From Xiphophorus maculatus (taxonomy: Eukaryota; Chordata; Actinopteri; Cyprinodontiformes; Poeciliidae), in NCBI RefSeq assembly GCF_002775205.1, contig NC_036448.1, forward strand, positions 682,001 through 746,000: a stretch of DNA of 64,000 nt, in the 5' to 3' direction. The stretch's first letter is position 1, and the number at the start of each line of letters is the position of its first letter. Below the pieces are notes generated by a model, which searched no databases, had not been told where the DNA came from, and worked only from the letters and a program-made list of their open reading frames with translations. Position numbers and translations under genes: made by a program. Below, in pieces: positions 45,683 through 56,335 of the stretch.

Positions 45683-46594
45683 TCGTTTATTTCAGTGTAT
45701 GTGGCTTCAAATGTTTCTATGGTTTCAACTCATCTACAAACACTGGTTGTAATTCAAGGTGAAACATGATATTTATTGATTTATTTATTTATTTATTTTA
45801 CCGTTAACATTAACATTATACTACTAGCATCAAACAACACATTAACTCATTGTGCCTTTTTAAGAAGAAACCAAATAAAGGCACCATTTCTAAGCTTCTT
45901 CAGCAGAAAAAAAAATCTGTTACAAAAGTCATTTGCTGCCACCATGTGGCACAATAAGGAATGTGCCCCAAATTACACTTTCTGCATTTATCCATTAAAA
46001 CATTAGACATATACTTTGATCAGACCACCTTTGCATCATAAAACATATTTTAAGCATATACTCTTTATTAATCTAATTTTATCAACTCTGGGGTTTCCCA
46101 GTTAAATCTAGAATAGCTCTTGCTTTATCTTTGCTTTCATTAGAAAAGTAGAACGGGTTGCATAACTTTCTGTTTTCAGGTTCCTCTCCTATGGAACCAG
46201 CTCTTAGTTTTCCTGTTGTTAGTCTCACACTTGCCAATATTTAAGACAAGATATAAAAATTTAATTTTTTCATCATGATACTCAGTGTAATTTCAGTATT
46301 CTTTGTATGACATGAAAAGTAGTTAACTCAACCACAAGAAATATGATCTCTTTACAATTACCCAAATAACCAGGAATAAAAAGCTACTTTCTGAACAAAC
46401 TGAGGTGAGAATGTTCCAGCTTCAGTACTATGTGGAGAGGACAGCAGATTTTTTTATTATCTTAGATTGACAAGAAACTAAAAGGATCAGATTGCTTCCC
46501 CATCTTAAAAAAGATAACCTGAAAATGTAGCTTCTATCAGAGTTTGATGAACTTATTGAATCTGTTTACTGATTCCGTGGGATTTTTTAGTTTT
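45683..46594. other. Intergenic sequence, nothing recognised
   Basis: This is AT-rich and holds no recognised exon or element. A short ATTT repeat run is at 45774-45800. Confidence 0.5.
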
Positions 46595-46674
46595 CCATCC
46601 ATCCATCCATCCATCCATCCATCCATCCATCCATCCATCCATCCATCCATCCATCCATCCATCCATCCATCCAT
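46595..46674. repeat. Tetranucleotide microsatellite (CCAT)20
   Basis: This is a perfect run of about 80 bp. It directly adjoins the 3' end of the Rex3-type LINE and probably grew from that element's short-repeat tail. Confidence 0.98.
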
Positions 46675-47930
46675 TTTCTTCCGCTTATCAGGGGTGGAGT
46701 CGCGGGGTCAGCAGCTTAAGAAGGGAGGCCCAGACTTCCCTCTCCCCAGTCACTTGTTCCAGCTCTTCCAGGGGAATCCTGAGGCGTTCCTAGGCCAGCC
46801 GAAAAACATCGTCCCTCTAGCTTGTCCTGGGTCTTCCCCGGGGCCTCCTCCTGGTGGGACGTGCCTGGAACGCCTCACCAGGGAGGTATCCAGGAGGCAT
46901 CCTGACCCTAAGATGTCTGAGCCACCTCAACTGGCTCCTCTCTATGTGAGAAGCTCCCGGATGACCGACCTTCTCACCCTATCTCTAAGGGAGAGCCCAG
47001 ACACCCTACAAAGCAAACCCATTTCGGCCTCTTGTATCCGTGACCTCGATCTTTCGGTCATGACCCAAAACTCATAACTATAGATGAGGGTAGGAATGTA
47101 GATCGACCGGTCAATCGAGAGCTTCGCTTTTTGACTCAGCTCTCTCTTCACTACAACTGACCGGCACAGCGCCCGCTTCACTACAGACGCTGTGCCTGTT
47201 TGTCTGTCAATCTCCCGCTCCCTTCTTCCCTTATTTGTTAACAAGATTCCAAGATACTTAAACTCCTCCACTTAGGGCAGGACACTCCCCCTGACCCAGA
47301 AAAGGCACTTTACCCTTTTCAGGCTCAAGACCATGGACTCAGATTTGGAGGCACTGATCTTCATCCTGGCCGCTGCACACTTTGCTGAAAATCACTCCAG
47401 TGAAAGCTGCAGATCACAACCTGATGACGCTAATAAGACCACATCATCCCCAAAAAGCAGAGACATGATCCTAAGGCCACCAAAACGGATCCCCTCAACA
47501 CTCTAGCTGCACCTAGAAATTCTGTCCATGAAAGTAATGAACGGAATCAGTGACAAAGGGCAGCCCTTGCGGAGTCCAACTCTCACCAGAAATGAGCCCG
47601 ACTTACTGCAGGCAATGCGGACCAGACTCTGACACCAGTCATACAGGGACCTGACAGCCCGATACCCCATACTCTCGGAGAATCCCCCACTGGGTTCCCC
47701 AAGGGACATGGTCAAATGCCTTCTCCAAGTCCACAAAACACATGTAGACCGATTGGGCAAACTCCCCTGCACCCTCCAGGACCCTGCTGAGGGTGTAGAG
47801 CTGGTCCAGTGTTCCACAACCAGGACAAAAACCACACTGCTCTTCCTGTTTTTAGCAGTAAAAATAAGTGTTGCCCCTCCCAGACCAAAAGACCTGAACC
47901 CCCACGGATCTGCATGAAATGGTTCGTTCC
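46675..47930 (-). mobile_element. Rex3 (RTE-clade) LINE, 3' portion
   Basis: Minus-strand frames show the RT region (EPSGGFSESMGYRAVRSLYD, SLVRIACSKSGSFLVRVGL, then CPLSLIPFITFMDRISR; 47503-47835). They continue into the C-terminal part (EEFKYLGILLTNKGRREREI, KAKLSIDRSIYIPTLIYSY, IQEAEMGLLCRVSGLSLRDR; 46942-47271). These are the hallmarks of fish Rex3. Stops and frameshifts interrupt it; the 5' half is absent. Confidence 0.85.
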
Positions 47931-48212
47931 TGATTGGAGCTCTTGAGGGGGACAGTGTTCAGCAGCAGCCAGTAGAAGATACGAACAACTGTGGCAGTTA
48001 CTATGCTGCTAAAAAAAAAATAAAGTTAGGTTTTAAAAAATTAGAGAGACTGAGAGAGAAAAAGGTAAAAGTGTTAATTTGTTACCCAGTTTTTCTCCGA
48101 GAGTTGGGTGAGATTATCAACCTTTCAGCATAGTTAGCTTAGCTACAGACTCTTTACCTCCATTTCACTAACAATTAATGAATGAAGGAAATAAATTACC
48201 AACATATTGATA

Positions 48213-48440
48213 TACACTGCTCAAATAAATAAAGGGAACACTCAAATAACACATCCTAGGTCTGAATGAAAGAAATATTCTCATTGAATACTTTGTTCTG
48301 TACAAAGTTCCATTTGCACAACACCAGGTGAAATTGATTGTCAATCAGTGTTGCTTCTTAAGTGGACAGTTTGATTTCACAGAAGTTTGATTTACTTGGA
48401 GTTATATTGTGTTGTGTTCCCTTAATTTTTTTGAGCAGTA
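48213..48440. mobile_element. Tc1/mariner-type MITE
   Basis: The inverted ends are TACACTGCTCAAATAAATAA / TTAATTTTTTTGAGCAGTA, the common CTGCTCAAAAAAATAAAGGG family. They are flanked by TA on both sides. It is 228 bp long with no coding capacity. Confidence 0.88.
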
Positions 48441-48537
48441 TATTTAACTCGTCCCTTGAACCTTTTACCACTTAACAGATGAGTCAGTCAGCAGCAGACT
48501 GACCATCCCTCCTGACCAGCCTGTCCTATGTGAAATT

Positions 48538-49107
48538 AAAGCTGCAGTATGTAACTTTTTATAAAAATATTTTTTTCCATATTTGTTATAACTCTCATTA
48601 TGTTGTGACAATATAGTATGAGAGTTAATCTGTGAAAAATCTATTTCCTCTGCTTTCTCAAAGTGCTAGAAACAACCAGTCAGTGGCAGGAGAGTTTTAG
48701 TGCTGTCAATCACAATCTCATGTGGCTGCTCATCCTTCCTCCCCCTCACTCTGTGCTATGCTGCAGCTAGCATAGCCTGTTGTAAGTGCTCAATCTAGTT
48801 AGCATAGCCACCAATGACGGCAGATAAATGGTTTCCTGTAATGATATGTTGTTTCTTCACCATTAGCACATTTAGCAGTGAGTGAATGAGGTTGATTGGC
48901 AGCACTAAGAACCTCCTCCTGGTTCTGATTGGTTGTTTTGGCTGGAATGTTGCAATACTTTAGCCAGTAATGGTGATTCAGGGACGAGGTGGAGGAGATT
49001 GATTGTTTTCTCAGATTATCTGTCTCATAACAAACTGTCACGACATGGTGACAGCTTTAACAAATATGGAGAAAACATATTTTTTTATTAGTTATATACT
49101 GCAGCTT
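48538..49107. mobile_element. MITE-like element with AAGCTGCAGTATGTAAC ends
   Basis: The inverted ends are AAGCTGCAGTATGTAACTTT and TTAGTTATATACTGCAGCTT, with second matching blocks just inside (CATATTTGTTA against TAACAAATATG). It is 570 bp. Lone ends of the same family lie at 8749-8785 and 51978-52002. Superfamily not assigned. Confidence 0.75.
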
Positions 49108-49236
49108 GAATAAAATGCAACTACATAGCATTTTTTGAGAAGTCTGGATTGCTTCATGTACATTTTGCACGTTGCCTATGACTGTTGCTCGTGGGGAGAG
49201 ACATTTCAGTAAGTGACCTCACCTTTCCTTTATAAA

Positions 49237-50702
49237 TCCTAATTTTCAGGAAATAGAGCGCAGCTGCTGGTCCGCCCTGTCGCCACCCATAAATACATAT
49301 AAATTAGTATAAATACTCGGAAATCTGCCACCACGTGATACAATAACCCAGTGGTGTCCAAAGTGGGTCCTGGAGGGCCGGCATCCTGCACGTTTTAGTT
49401 CTCTCCCTGGTGGTACCAACAACCTTTAGGTCTTCTAACGAGCCATCATTTGGGGCAGGTGCGTTAACCCAGGGAGATAACTAAAACATGCAGGCTGCCG
49501 GCCCTCCAGGACCGACTTTGGACACCCCTGCAATAACCACTCCAGTGAAAGCTGCAGATCACACTTGTTCGAATCAGTATAATAATTTATAATAATAATA
49601 ATTATGTATTTTATTTAAAAGGTGCTTTGAGGACACATAATGTCACCTCACAAAAATAATAATACATTTTAAAGAAAAAAAATCCAAATAAAAAATAAAG
49701 AGATCCTGCAAATGCCTGTTTGAACAGTAGAGCGTTCAGCCAGGATTTAAAGACAGACAGCGTGTCAGAGAGTCATTGAGTGGGAATGTGGAAATTTATT
49801 CTAAATACTAGAATGTGTATGTCCATAAGGCGTATTCACAAAGCGGGCGACTCGAATGAAGGTTGACTGCAGCTGGACCGGTACCAGTACCGCACGGCTC
49901 TTTAAGTTTTGCGCAGAGCTCCAGGATGATCAGTCTGATCAATCTAAATGCTCATAAACCGTCATCAACATTTCCCAGCAGATCAATGTGATCTCTGAAC
50001 AATCGCTCCCTCTGAATCCTTCCCTTGGCGATGTTCTCCATCAGAGACAAAGCGCTCCACAATTGCGTGGCTCACCTTTAGCAGCTACTTATATACGTGT
50101 GATTGTATACACACCTTGATCATCTTAAAAATAATCAAACCTGTTGATTATTTTTAATCAGCAGGTTTGAGTTAATCTGCTGATCCAACCCTGTTTTCTT
50201 CTTTTAGTGAGAATGAAATTACCCCATAGATGCATTTCATGCACTTCGGCGCACAGACCAATGCGTTATATCTTTATGAGACAAAAACTGAGAAAAAATA
50301 CTATTTACATTTGAGCGAGGTTTTACATACTTTTATTTTTATTTTGTTTATATTGTGTGCGTGTTAGCTTATTGTCTGAGGATAAATGCGGTTCAGTTTC
50401 ATTGTTTACGTTTAAACAATAAAATATTCAAACCATGAAAAACATCGGGTTTGATGCTTCTTGGTCTAAATAACACCGAATGTAGTAAGATTTCAGTGTA
50501 TTTAGGTGAGTTTTGACGCTTTGTAGTTTGATATTGTTCACAGAAAAAGTTTGCGTGGCTGCCGCACATTTTCACGCCAGCAAAAAAGTGTGCGTATATT
50601 TAGGCAAACTTTGACGCAAAGTTAATTTTTATACCTGCCGACTTGTGCGTAAAATATGGCGCCTCACATTTTTTGTGCATGCACGCTTTATACATGAGGC
50701 CC
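49237..50702. mobile_element. DNA element E1 (right end CTTTATACATGAGGCCC)
   Basis: This long non-coding repeat is shared with E2 (51093-51808). Shared blocks are AAATAGAGCGCAGCTGCTGG, CGTCATCAACATTTCC, CAATCGCTCCCTCTGAATCC and CACTTCGGCGCACAGACC. Its right end is the complement of the E2 left end. The left end is truncated, and a hAT MITE is inserted at 49349-49530. Superfamily unassigned. Confidence 0.65.
49349..49530. mobile_element. hAT MITE, family 2, nested in E1
   Basis: This 182-bp element has ends CAGTGGTGTCCAAAGTGGGT and ACTTTGGACACCCCTG and a perfect 8-bp target duplication CAATAACC (49341-49348 and 49531-49538). Removing it restores colinearity of E1 with E2. A sister copy is at 59336-59536. 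Confidence 0.93.
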
Positions 50703-51092
50703 TTGGAAACTATCAATCAGGCCCGAATTTTAGGTGTAGTGATGGACTCTGACCTGAACTTTCAGAGCCACATAAAAACAGTTACAAAGTCAGTCTTCTA
50801 TCACCTGAAGAACATTTCCGGGATTAAAGGACTAATGTCTAAGAAAGATCTAGAGAAATGCATCCATTTATCTTTAGTTGCATTGATTACTGCAGCAGTG
50901 TCCTCACAGGTCTGCCTAACAGATCAATCCTCCAGCAGCTGATACAGAACGTTGCTGCTGGCGTTCTCACTATACCAGGAGGATAGAGCACATCATCAAG
51001 TTTTAAAACCCTTCACTGAGAATAGGCTATAAAATATTGTTTTTAATTTCTAAATCCCTGACCAGCTTAGCACCACAATACATTAAAATCAT
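50703..51092 (+). mobile_element. L2-like LINE fragment between E1 and E2
   Basis: The plus strand reads ARILGVVMDSDLNFQSHIKT, then FYHLKNISGIKGLMSKKDLE, then with breaks LISKSLTSLAPQYI. These are successive late L2 reverse-transcriptase blocks. It is bounded exactly by the outward ends of E1 and E2. Confidence 0.8.
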
Positions 51093-51808
51093 GGGCCTCA
51101 TACATAAAAGACTGCGTAGATTTCACACTAAAACTTGGCGTACAGACAAATTTAGAAAAGTGCGGGCATGTGGCTGCGCACCCCAATTTGCGGGAAATAG
51201 AGTGCAACTGCTGGTTCGCCTTGTCGCCACCCATAAATACATATGTAAGTTAGTATAAATACCAGAAGTTTGTCACCACGTGAAGCAATAACCATTAAAA
51301 AAATCAAGAGGTTGTGCAGAGAGTTCAGCCTGAATTTAAAGACTGGCAGAGAGTTAGAGTCCTTTGAATGGGGAATGTGGACGTTTAATTTAAATAGAGA
51401 GATCATGTGCATAAGTTATACATTTACAGAATAGAGATGTTTTCTGTCTGTTTATCTTTTGATCAGGGCTACAGTTCGGGAAATCTAAATGATAATAAAC
51501 CGTCATCAACATTTTCCAGAAGATCAATATGATCTCTGATCAATCGCTCCCTCTGAATCCTTCCACTGTTGATGTTCTAAATCAGAGCCAAAGGGCTCCA
51601 CAATTACGCGGCTCACCTTTATGCAGCTACTTAAATACGTGTGATTGTATACACACCTTTATCACCTTGAAAACAATCAAACTTGTTTGGAGTTAATCTG
51701 CTGATCCAATAATAATTTTCTGTTTTCTTTTTTTAGTGAAAATGAAATTACCCCATAGATGCATTTCATGTACTTCGGCGCACAAACAGATGCGTTACAT
51801 CTTTATGG
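51093..51808. mobile_element. DNA element E2 (left end GGGCCTCATACATAAAAG)
   Basis: It is homologous to E1 in the same order but shorter. The left end is intact; the right end stops near GCGTTACATCTTTATGG. No coding frame recognised. Confidence 0.65.
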
Positions 51809-52077
51809 TCCTAATTTAGGACATGTTGATAGGCTTTCTTCTCCGTTTCACAGGAGAGAATGAGGGGCCCCTAGATGCCTGTCAGTGTGGTCCCTGGGAG
51901 GAGCTGGCTACAGGGTGCCTAGCTGGAGGCTTGGGCAGAGCTTGTTCAAAGTTCCAGGCCAAGTCCACAGTTTCGGAAAAGTTACATACTGCAGCTTTAA
52001 GTTCACACTTAAACCAACTTCATAGTTAATGCCAGCATCAACTGATTCTATGATATTACTGACTATTTTTTCTACTT
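51809..52077. other. Remnant of the GCTGCAGTATGTAAC element family
   Basis: GAAAAGTTACATACTGCAGC at about 51977-51996 is the right-end sequence of the family complete at 48538-49107. Upstream is a GC-richer stretch (51845-51970) with an open frame but no recognised product. Confidence 0.45.
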
Positions 52078-52410
52078 CTAACATAAACAGGCAATTAAGT
52101 CACTCAGAAATGTTTTTTCACTCCGGTCCCAATCATCATCAGTTCTGATGATGTCACATACATAGCGAGTCCACAACATCCTGAAATTGTAAGTTTGACT
52201 TTTTCCTTTGCCATTTTTCTGTACTCTGATTAATTTCTCTATTGTTTTATCCTTTTTTGTAGGTTTCTGTAAAGTGCAGTGAATGGGAATGTTCTGTTGT
52301 TGATCCTCACTGTTCATAGGAAGGAGAAATGTCAGTTTGTCTGCAGTAACACTGGAATACTGTGACGTTGTATTAAAACAATATTCTGTCCTTGGTGAAA
52401 CATTTTTCAC
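52078..52410 (-). CDS. Unidentified 110-residue open frame
   Basis: I do not recognise this frame. It is preceded by a possible acceptor (CACATTTTAG, ~52416). It contains TEYCFNTTSQYSSVTADKL and FRMLWTRYVCDIIR, with four cysteines and a charged C-terminal half. No donor, and no second exon was found. It could be a last exon of a gene or a remnant, or chance in AT-rich DNA. Confidence 0.2.
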   Translation of the reverse strand: MKNVSPRTEYCFNTTSQYSSVTADKLTFLLPMNSEDQQQNIPIHCTLQKPTKKDKTIEKLIRVQKNGKGKSQTYNFRMLWTRYVCDIIRTDDDWDRSEKTFLSDLIACLC

Positions 52411-52506
52411 ATTTCCTCTAAAATGTGTCTATTGTACTAATTTTCATAAGCATTTTGTCTGTAAACTTTGAGTATATTTGTCAGTTTGTACAATTCTCTG
52501 GCAATT

Positions 52507-52549
52507 ATACAAACTGTCAATTGCCAAACTGGCAATTGACAGTTTGTAT
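52507..52549. repeat. Perfect 20-bp hairpin, 3-nt loop
   Basis: The left arm 52507-52526 (ATACAAACTGTCAATTGCCA) is exactly complementary to 52530-52549, with AAC between. It is isolated in AT-rich DNA. Confidence 0.97.
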
Positions 52550-53755
52550 CCAATATTTTCACATTGGTAAATGTGAATATATTGAATGCACAATATAATA
52601 AAAGTGTGTTGTAATTGATCATTCTGTGTTCTGGTAGCCTGATGTGTTTGCAGTACTGTAGTGTGTATGAAGCATTAATGTACAAAGTGACAAAGCAGAA
52701 CAAGTAACATTAAGTAATTAACAAGTGTACTTTTTACACTTCATTAACAGGTGTACTTCATTAGCAGTTATAATAAACCAGAAGGAGCATACTGTGATCA
52801 CACTTCTAATATATAAAATATATATAATGCTTATTTATTTAAAATACATTCTAAATATATTTTAAATGTAATTCTTACACAAAAATGGTACAATTAAGAT
52901 ATACTAATCAAGCACGTTTATATTACATATAAAGCCATTTACTTAAAGTATACACAGTATAACTTTAGTTATTTATAAATGCATGTGATAGTACACTTGG
53001 TACATTTTAAATTGTGATTTTCTACAATTTAATTACTATTTAAATACATTAAGCACTGGATTAGTTGTTTCAACATAGCATGCTTCAAGTTAAATAATCC
53101 TTAAAAAACCCAAAGTATATTGATGATTAGTCTGGCTTCAAGTATATTTATTTTTCTCAGGGCCTGCCTCCCTCCAGTCCACAGTCCTAATTTTTTTTGC
53201 AAACAATTGATTTATCTAACTTTTAATTTATTATTTCTTTTCTACCAGAAACTATTTCATTTGATCATTTCATTGTGTGTCTGTAGTGGTTAAATGTCTG
53301 ATTTCCTGTTTTGAACCTTCATTGGATGAAAAGTGTTATATAGTTTTCCGCCAGCTAAGTCATTTTTGGATGCTATCTTGTAAAACTCACATCCTCGCTA
53401 AATGAATTAATTTTCATTATCAGATCTTACAAGGAATGTTCTTTCCTCTGAATTTGAGTAAATCTTATGACGTTAGCAAGACACTGCTTCTGTTTTTCTT
53501 CCACAATAAAAGTGAAATATTAATCAAAACATCACTTAACGACAGGTTTAATTAGTTCGAGATCTCTGGGGTTTTGGACGTTAGTGCTTTTCAGCAGAGG
53601 GTTAGGGTTTGGTGTGGAGTCTTGTAAATAAAGTTCCGTTTTAAAAACAAGCTATGTAGAATTTTGACTAATGCATTACTAAAAAAAATCCTTAAATATT
53701 TTTCTGATGCAAAGCCAAAGGTACCATTAGCTGACTACAGCTGAGTGACGGTATG
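52550..53755. other. Intergenic AT-rich sequence
   Basis: No gene or bounded repeat recognised. Confidence 0.5.
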
Positions 53756-54056
53756 ACGTATGCTTAAATTTTCTTTCTTTCTCTCCTCCTGCCCCTTGTC
53801 GGTCTTTTATTTTTGGAGCCCATCCTTCTGTTTTCCGGTGCAGTTCTGGCTGTATGCGCTTGATATGCTGCCGCAGATGGCGGACCGCAGGCTTGCGCCT
53901 CCTGTGCCCGCACATTCCCGCTCACTCTGACACACACGCACGCACACGAACCGACAGTGGCTGTTCTCGCTTCCTGGTCTCCGGAATCAGAGAAGCTTTT
54001 GGATTTATCAGCCGGTGTTCTCTCGTTCAGGCGGCGGTGTGTGAGGAGCTGCGGAG
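53756..54056 (+). promoter_or_regulatory. GC-rich promoter region and probable 5'UTR exon of a plus-strand gene
   Basis: Base composition changes abruptly to GC-rich with many CG dinucleotides over about 53820-54180. On the plus strand an exon-like stretch ends GAGCTGCGGAG|GTAAGC, with the donor at 54057. An ATG at 53877 opens only a short frame (MADRRLAPPVP, then stop), so the exon would be untranslated. The coding part of the gene, if real, is further right and I could not find it before 64000. CpG-type promoters of this kind are normal for broadly expressed vertebrate genes. Confidence 0.5.
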
Positions 54057-54057
54057 G

Positions 54058-56086
54058 TAAGCTGGAAGCTCTCTTCTCAGACACATGCGGTGCGGTGCGG
54101 TTCTCCAGCCTGTCTCGGCGCCCCCTGACTCGCATTGCCCACACGGAGCTCCGCTGATGGAATGTGACAGCCATCATTAACGGCCTTATGCTTCCGATTC
54201 ACCTGCGCTGGCGTTCATGAAAGCTCCGGCCGGTGCTCTGCTGTGCGCCTCCACAGCTGTCTGTTTCTGCGCCTCTCTCTCTCATCTGCTCACTAATGCT
54301 TCACACTAAAATGACGAGAAAGATCCTCAAGCGAATCCTCGAGAATAATAAAAAAAAAAATCTATGTTTAGCTGTGCGCCCACGCAGTGCGCCGTTCCTC
54401 ATGATGGGAGGGAAAGTTTAATGGCTCATCTGCAGACTGATTTTTCGGTGGAGGTGATGGTGATCACAGATGTGGTGAGGGGGCTGGTTAGGATCCGGAG
54501 GATTTTTCAAGAATCTCTGTAGATATGACTCCTGGGTTATTGTTTTCATCTTCTTGGATTGAAATGTGTGGGTGACGTGACAGATTTCCACTGGAGGGGT
54601 TTCCTCCAGTGGAAATCATGGCACCTGAAACAGAGTGCACCTGCGCAGCTGGATGGAGAGGTGGAACCTGGTCCTGCTCCTGATGCTGCTGCTGCCTCCT
54701 CCAGCTGACAGGCTGCTGTGATGTCATCAGAGCTGCCTGCATGTACAGAGGAACAAGCATCTTCTGCTCCACTGACAAGTTGTGAGCTCATAGAGGAGAG
54801 CATGGCTCAGAGGGAAGTGTGAGCGTAATCTCTTTCTCATTTCCCACTCTGATATGAGCAGACATGTGCTATGAGTAGTTTCCTGTGAAGATTTTTATTC
54901 ATATGTTCACTCCTTCCTCCTTATCCTGTTCACTAATTGTTAACTGCTCACCTCTAACCACCTCTACTCATTGAAGATGGTTGCATTTACTCAGTTACAT
55001 TTACTTGAGTAACATTTTGGAAAAATAATGAGTGATCATTTAAATAATTCAACTTATTCAGTAATTGATTAATAGTTAACTGGAGTACACAGAGTCAAAA
55101 AGGTCATTTGCAGAAAAAAGTTCTTCTTACTCCCCAGAATTCCTCAAGTGACAGTTAAAGCTTCACTTGTTTCACATTCTGTGAAAAAAATAAAATAAAA
55201 AAATCTATAAAGCACCTGCTAATTACTATTCAATTATTAATCAGTTAATTTAAAAAATAATCCTCAGATCAAACCTATACTGTATTGATGTTAGTTCAAC
55301 AGAAAGGACTGAATTTTTCACATGCTGATGTTAGAAGTAGACTGATGAGAGTGAAGCAGAGATGAGAGTTGATAAAAATCAACGTTTGAAAAAAAAATAT
55401 TTGACAGATATTAAGTACACATAAGCAACTGAGAAGTGTCAATTACAAGTACAGCACCTTCAAATTAATTATTTGAAGTTTTTATTATTGATTATAAAAA
55501 TCTTATTAATATTAAAAATAGTAATTTACCACCTCATATTACTTTTTCTGATTGTTACCAGTAAAATCATGATAGTCTAATATTTGCCCCCTTTGTCACA
55601 CTATATTTACTGTCTGAACTGACAAATAATAATAGGTAGGAAAAGTTAAGACCATTATTTCATATTTAAGTTATTAAAAACCTGCATTTGGTCAGAGTTG
55701 TTGCTACATAATTGAATGATTATTTTACAATAACTGCTAAACACTGATTAACAAACTAATTTTATTTTATCACTATCATCAGGTAACATCAGATATCTAC
55801 AACATAGAAACAGACATGTTTTTTTGTAAAAATGAATTTTTAGAATAACAAAAAACTACAGAGCCCGTAAGGGGACAAGGAGGGAAAAAAGCCATCCCAA
55901 CTTGCTTTCTGGAGATCCCGAGAAACTTTTAGAAAATCTTGCATTCCTTTGGGGGGAAAAGGCTTTTTATACACGTTCTGAAAAGCCAGTAGCAGTGGTG
56001 GAGTCTAAACGAGAGACACAAAGGATGATTTGCACCATTTCTTACGGTCCACAGATGTCCCAGATGAGGATGTTATGCTAAGAGAC
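54058..56086. other. Presumed first intron of the plus-strand gene
   Basis: It begins GC-rich and becomes AT-rich after 54850. It contains a hairpin at 54584-54616. A minus-strand frame at 54488-54778 (QQPVSWRRQQQHQEQDQVPP) is of low complexity and lacks splice support. Confidence 0.4.
54584..54616. repeat. Perfect 14-bp hairpin, 5-nt loop
   Basis: ATTTCCACTGGAGG (54584-54597) is followed by GGTTT and its exact complement CCTCCAGTGGAAAT (54603-54616). Confidence 0.97.
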
Positions 56087-56335
56087 ACAAAGCTGAAGTT
56101 GGTTTATGATTGCAGCTTCCAATTGGGGAAAACTATTTTCACCAACTTCAGTGTCTTTCATCTACTCTAGTTAAAAAACTGCAACATCTAGACTTTTCAA
56201 ACCTGGAATAGATTTAAAACCAAGTTTGTGATTTGTGAGACTTCAAGATAAGGTGATTTAAGTACTGTATTTGCATCTGGACCACATGAGAACTGAACTC
56301 CACCTTCTCAGCATTATTTTCCTGTTTTCCACTTT
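56087..56335. repeat. Single-arm relative of the fold-back element
   Basis: ACAAAGCTGAAGTTGGTTTA, TTTCATCTACTCTAGTTAAA, AACATCTAGACTTTTCAAAC and TTTGCATCTGGACCA follow the order of the left arm of 44737-45682. The second arm is absent. Confidence 0.8.

Noticed and set aside
46544..47077. 177-aa plus-strand frame with Ile-His-Pro-Ser repeats
   Set aside because: It translates the (CCAT)n tract and then the antisense of the Rex3 LINE.
54488..54803. Two overlapping minus-strand frames (85 and 96 aa) rich in Gln/Ser
   Set aside because: Low-complexity composition in a GC-rich promoter-proximal region, no splice signals and no recognised domain.
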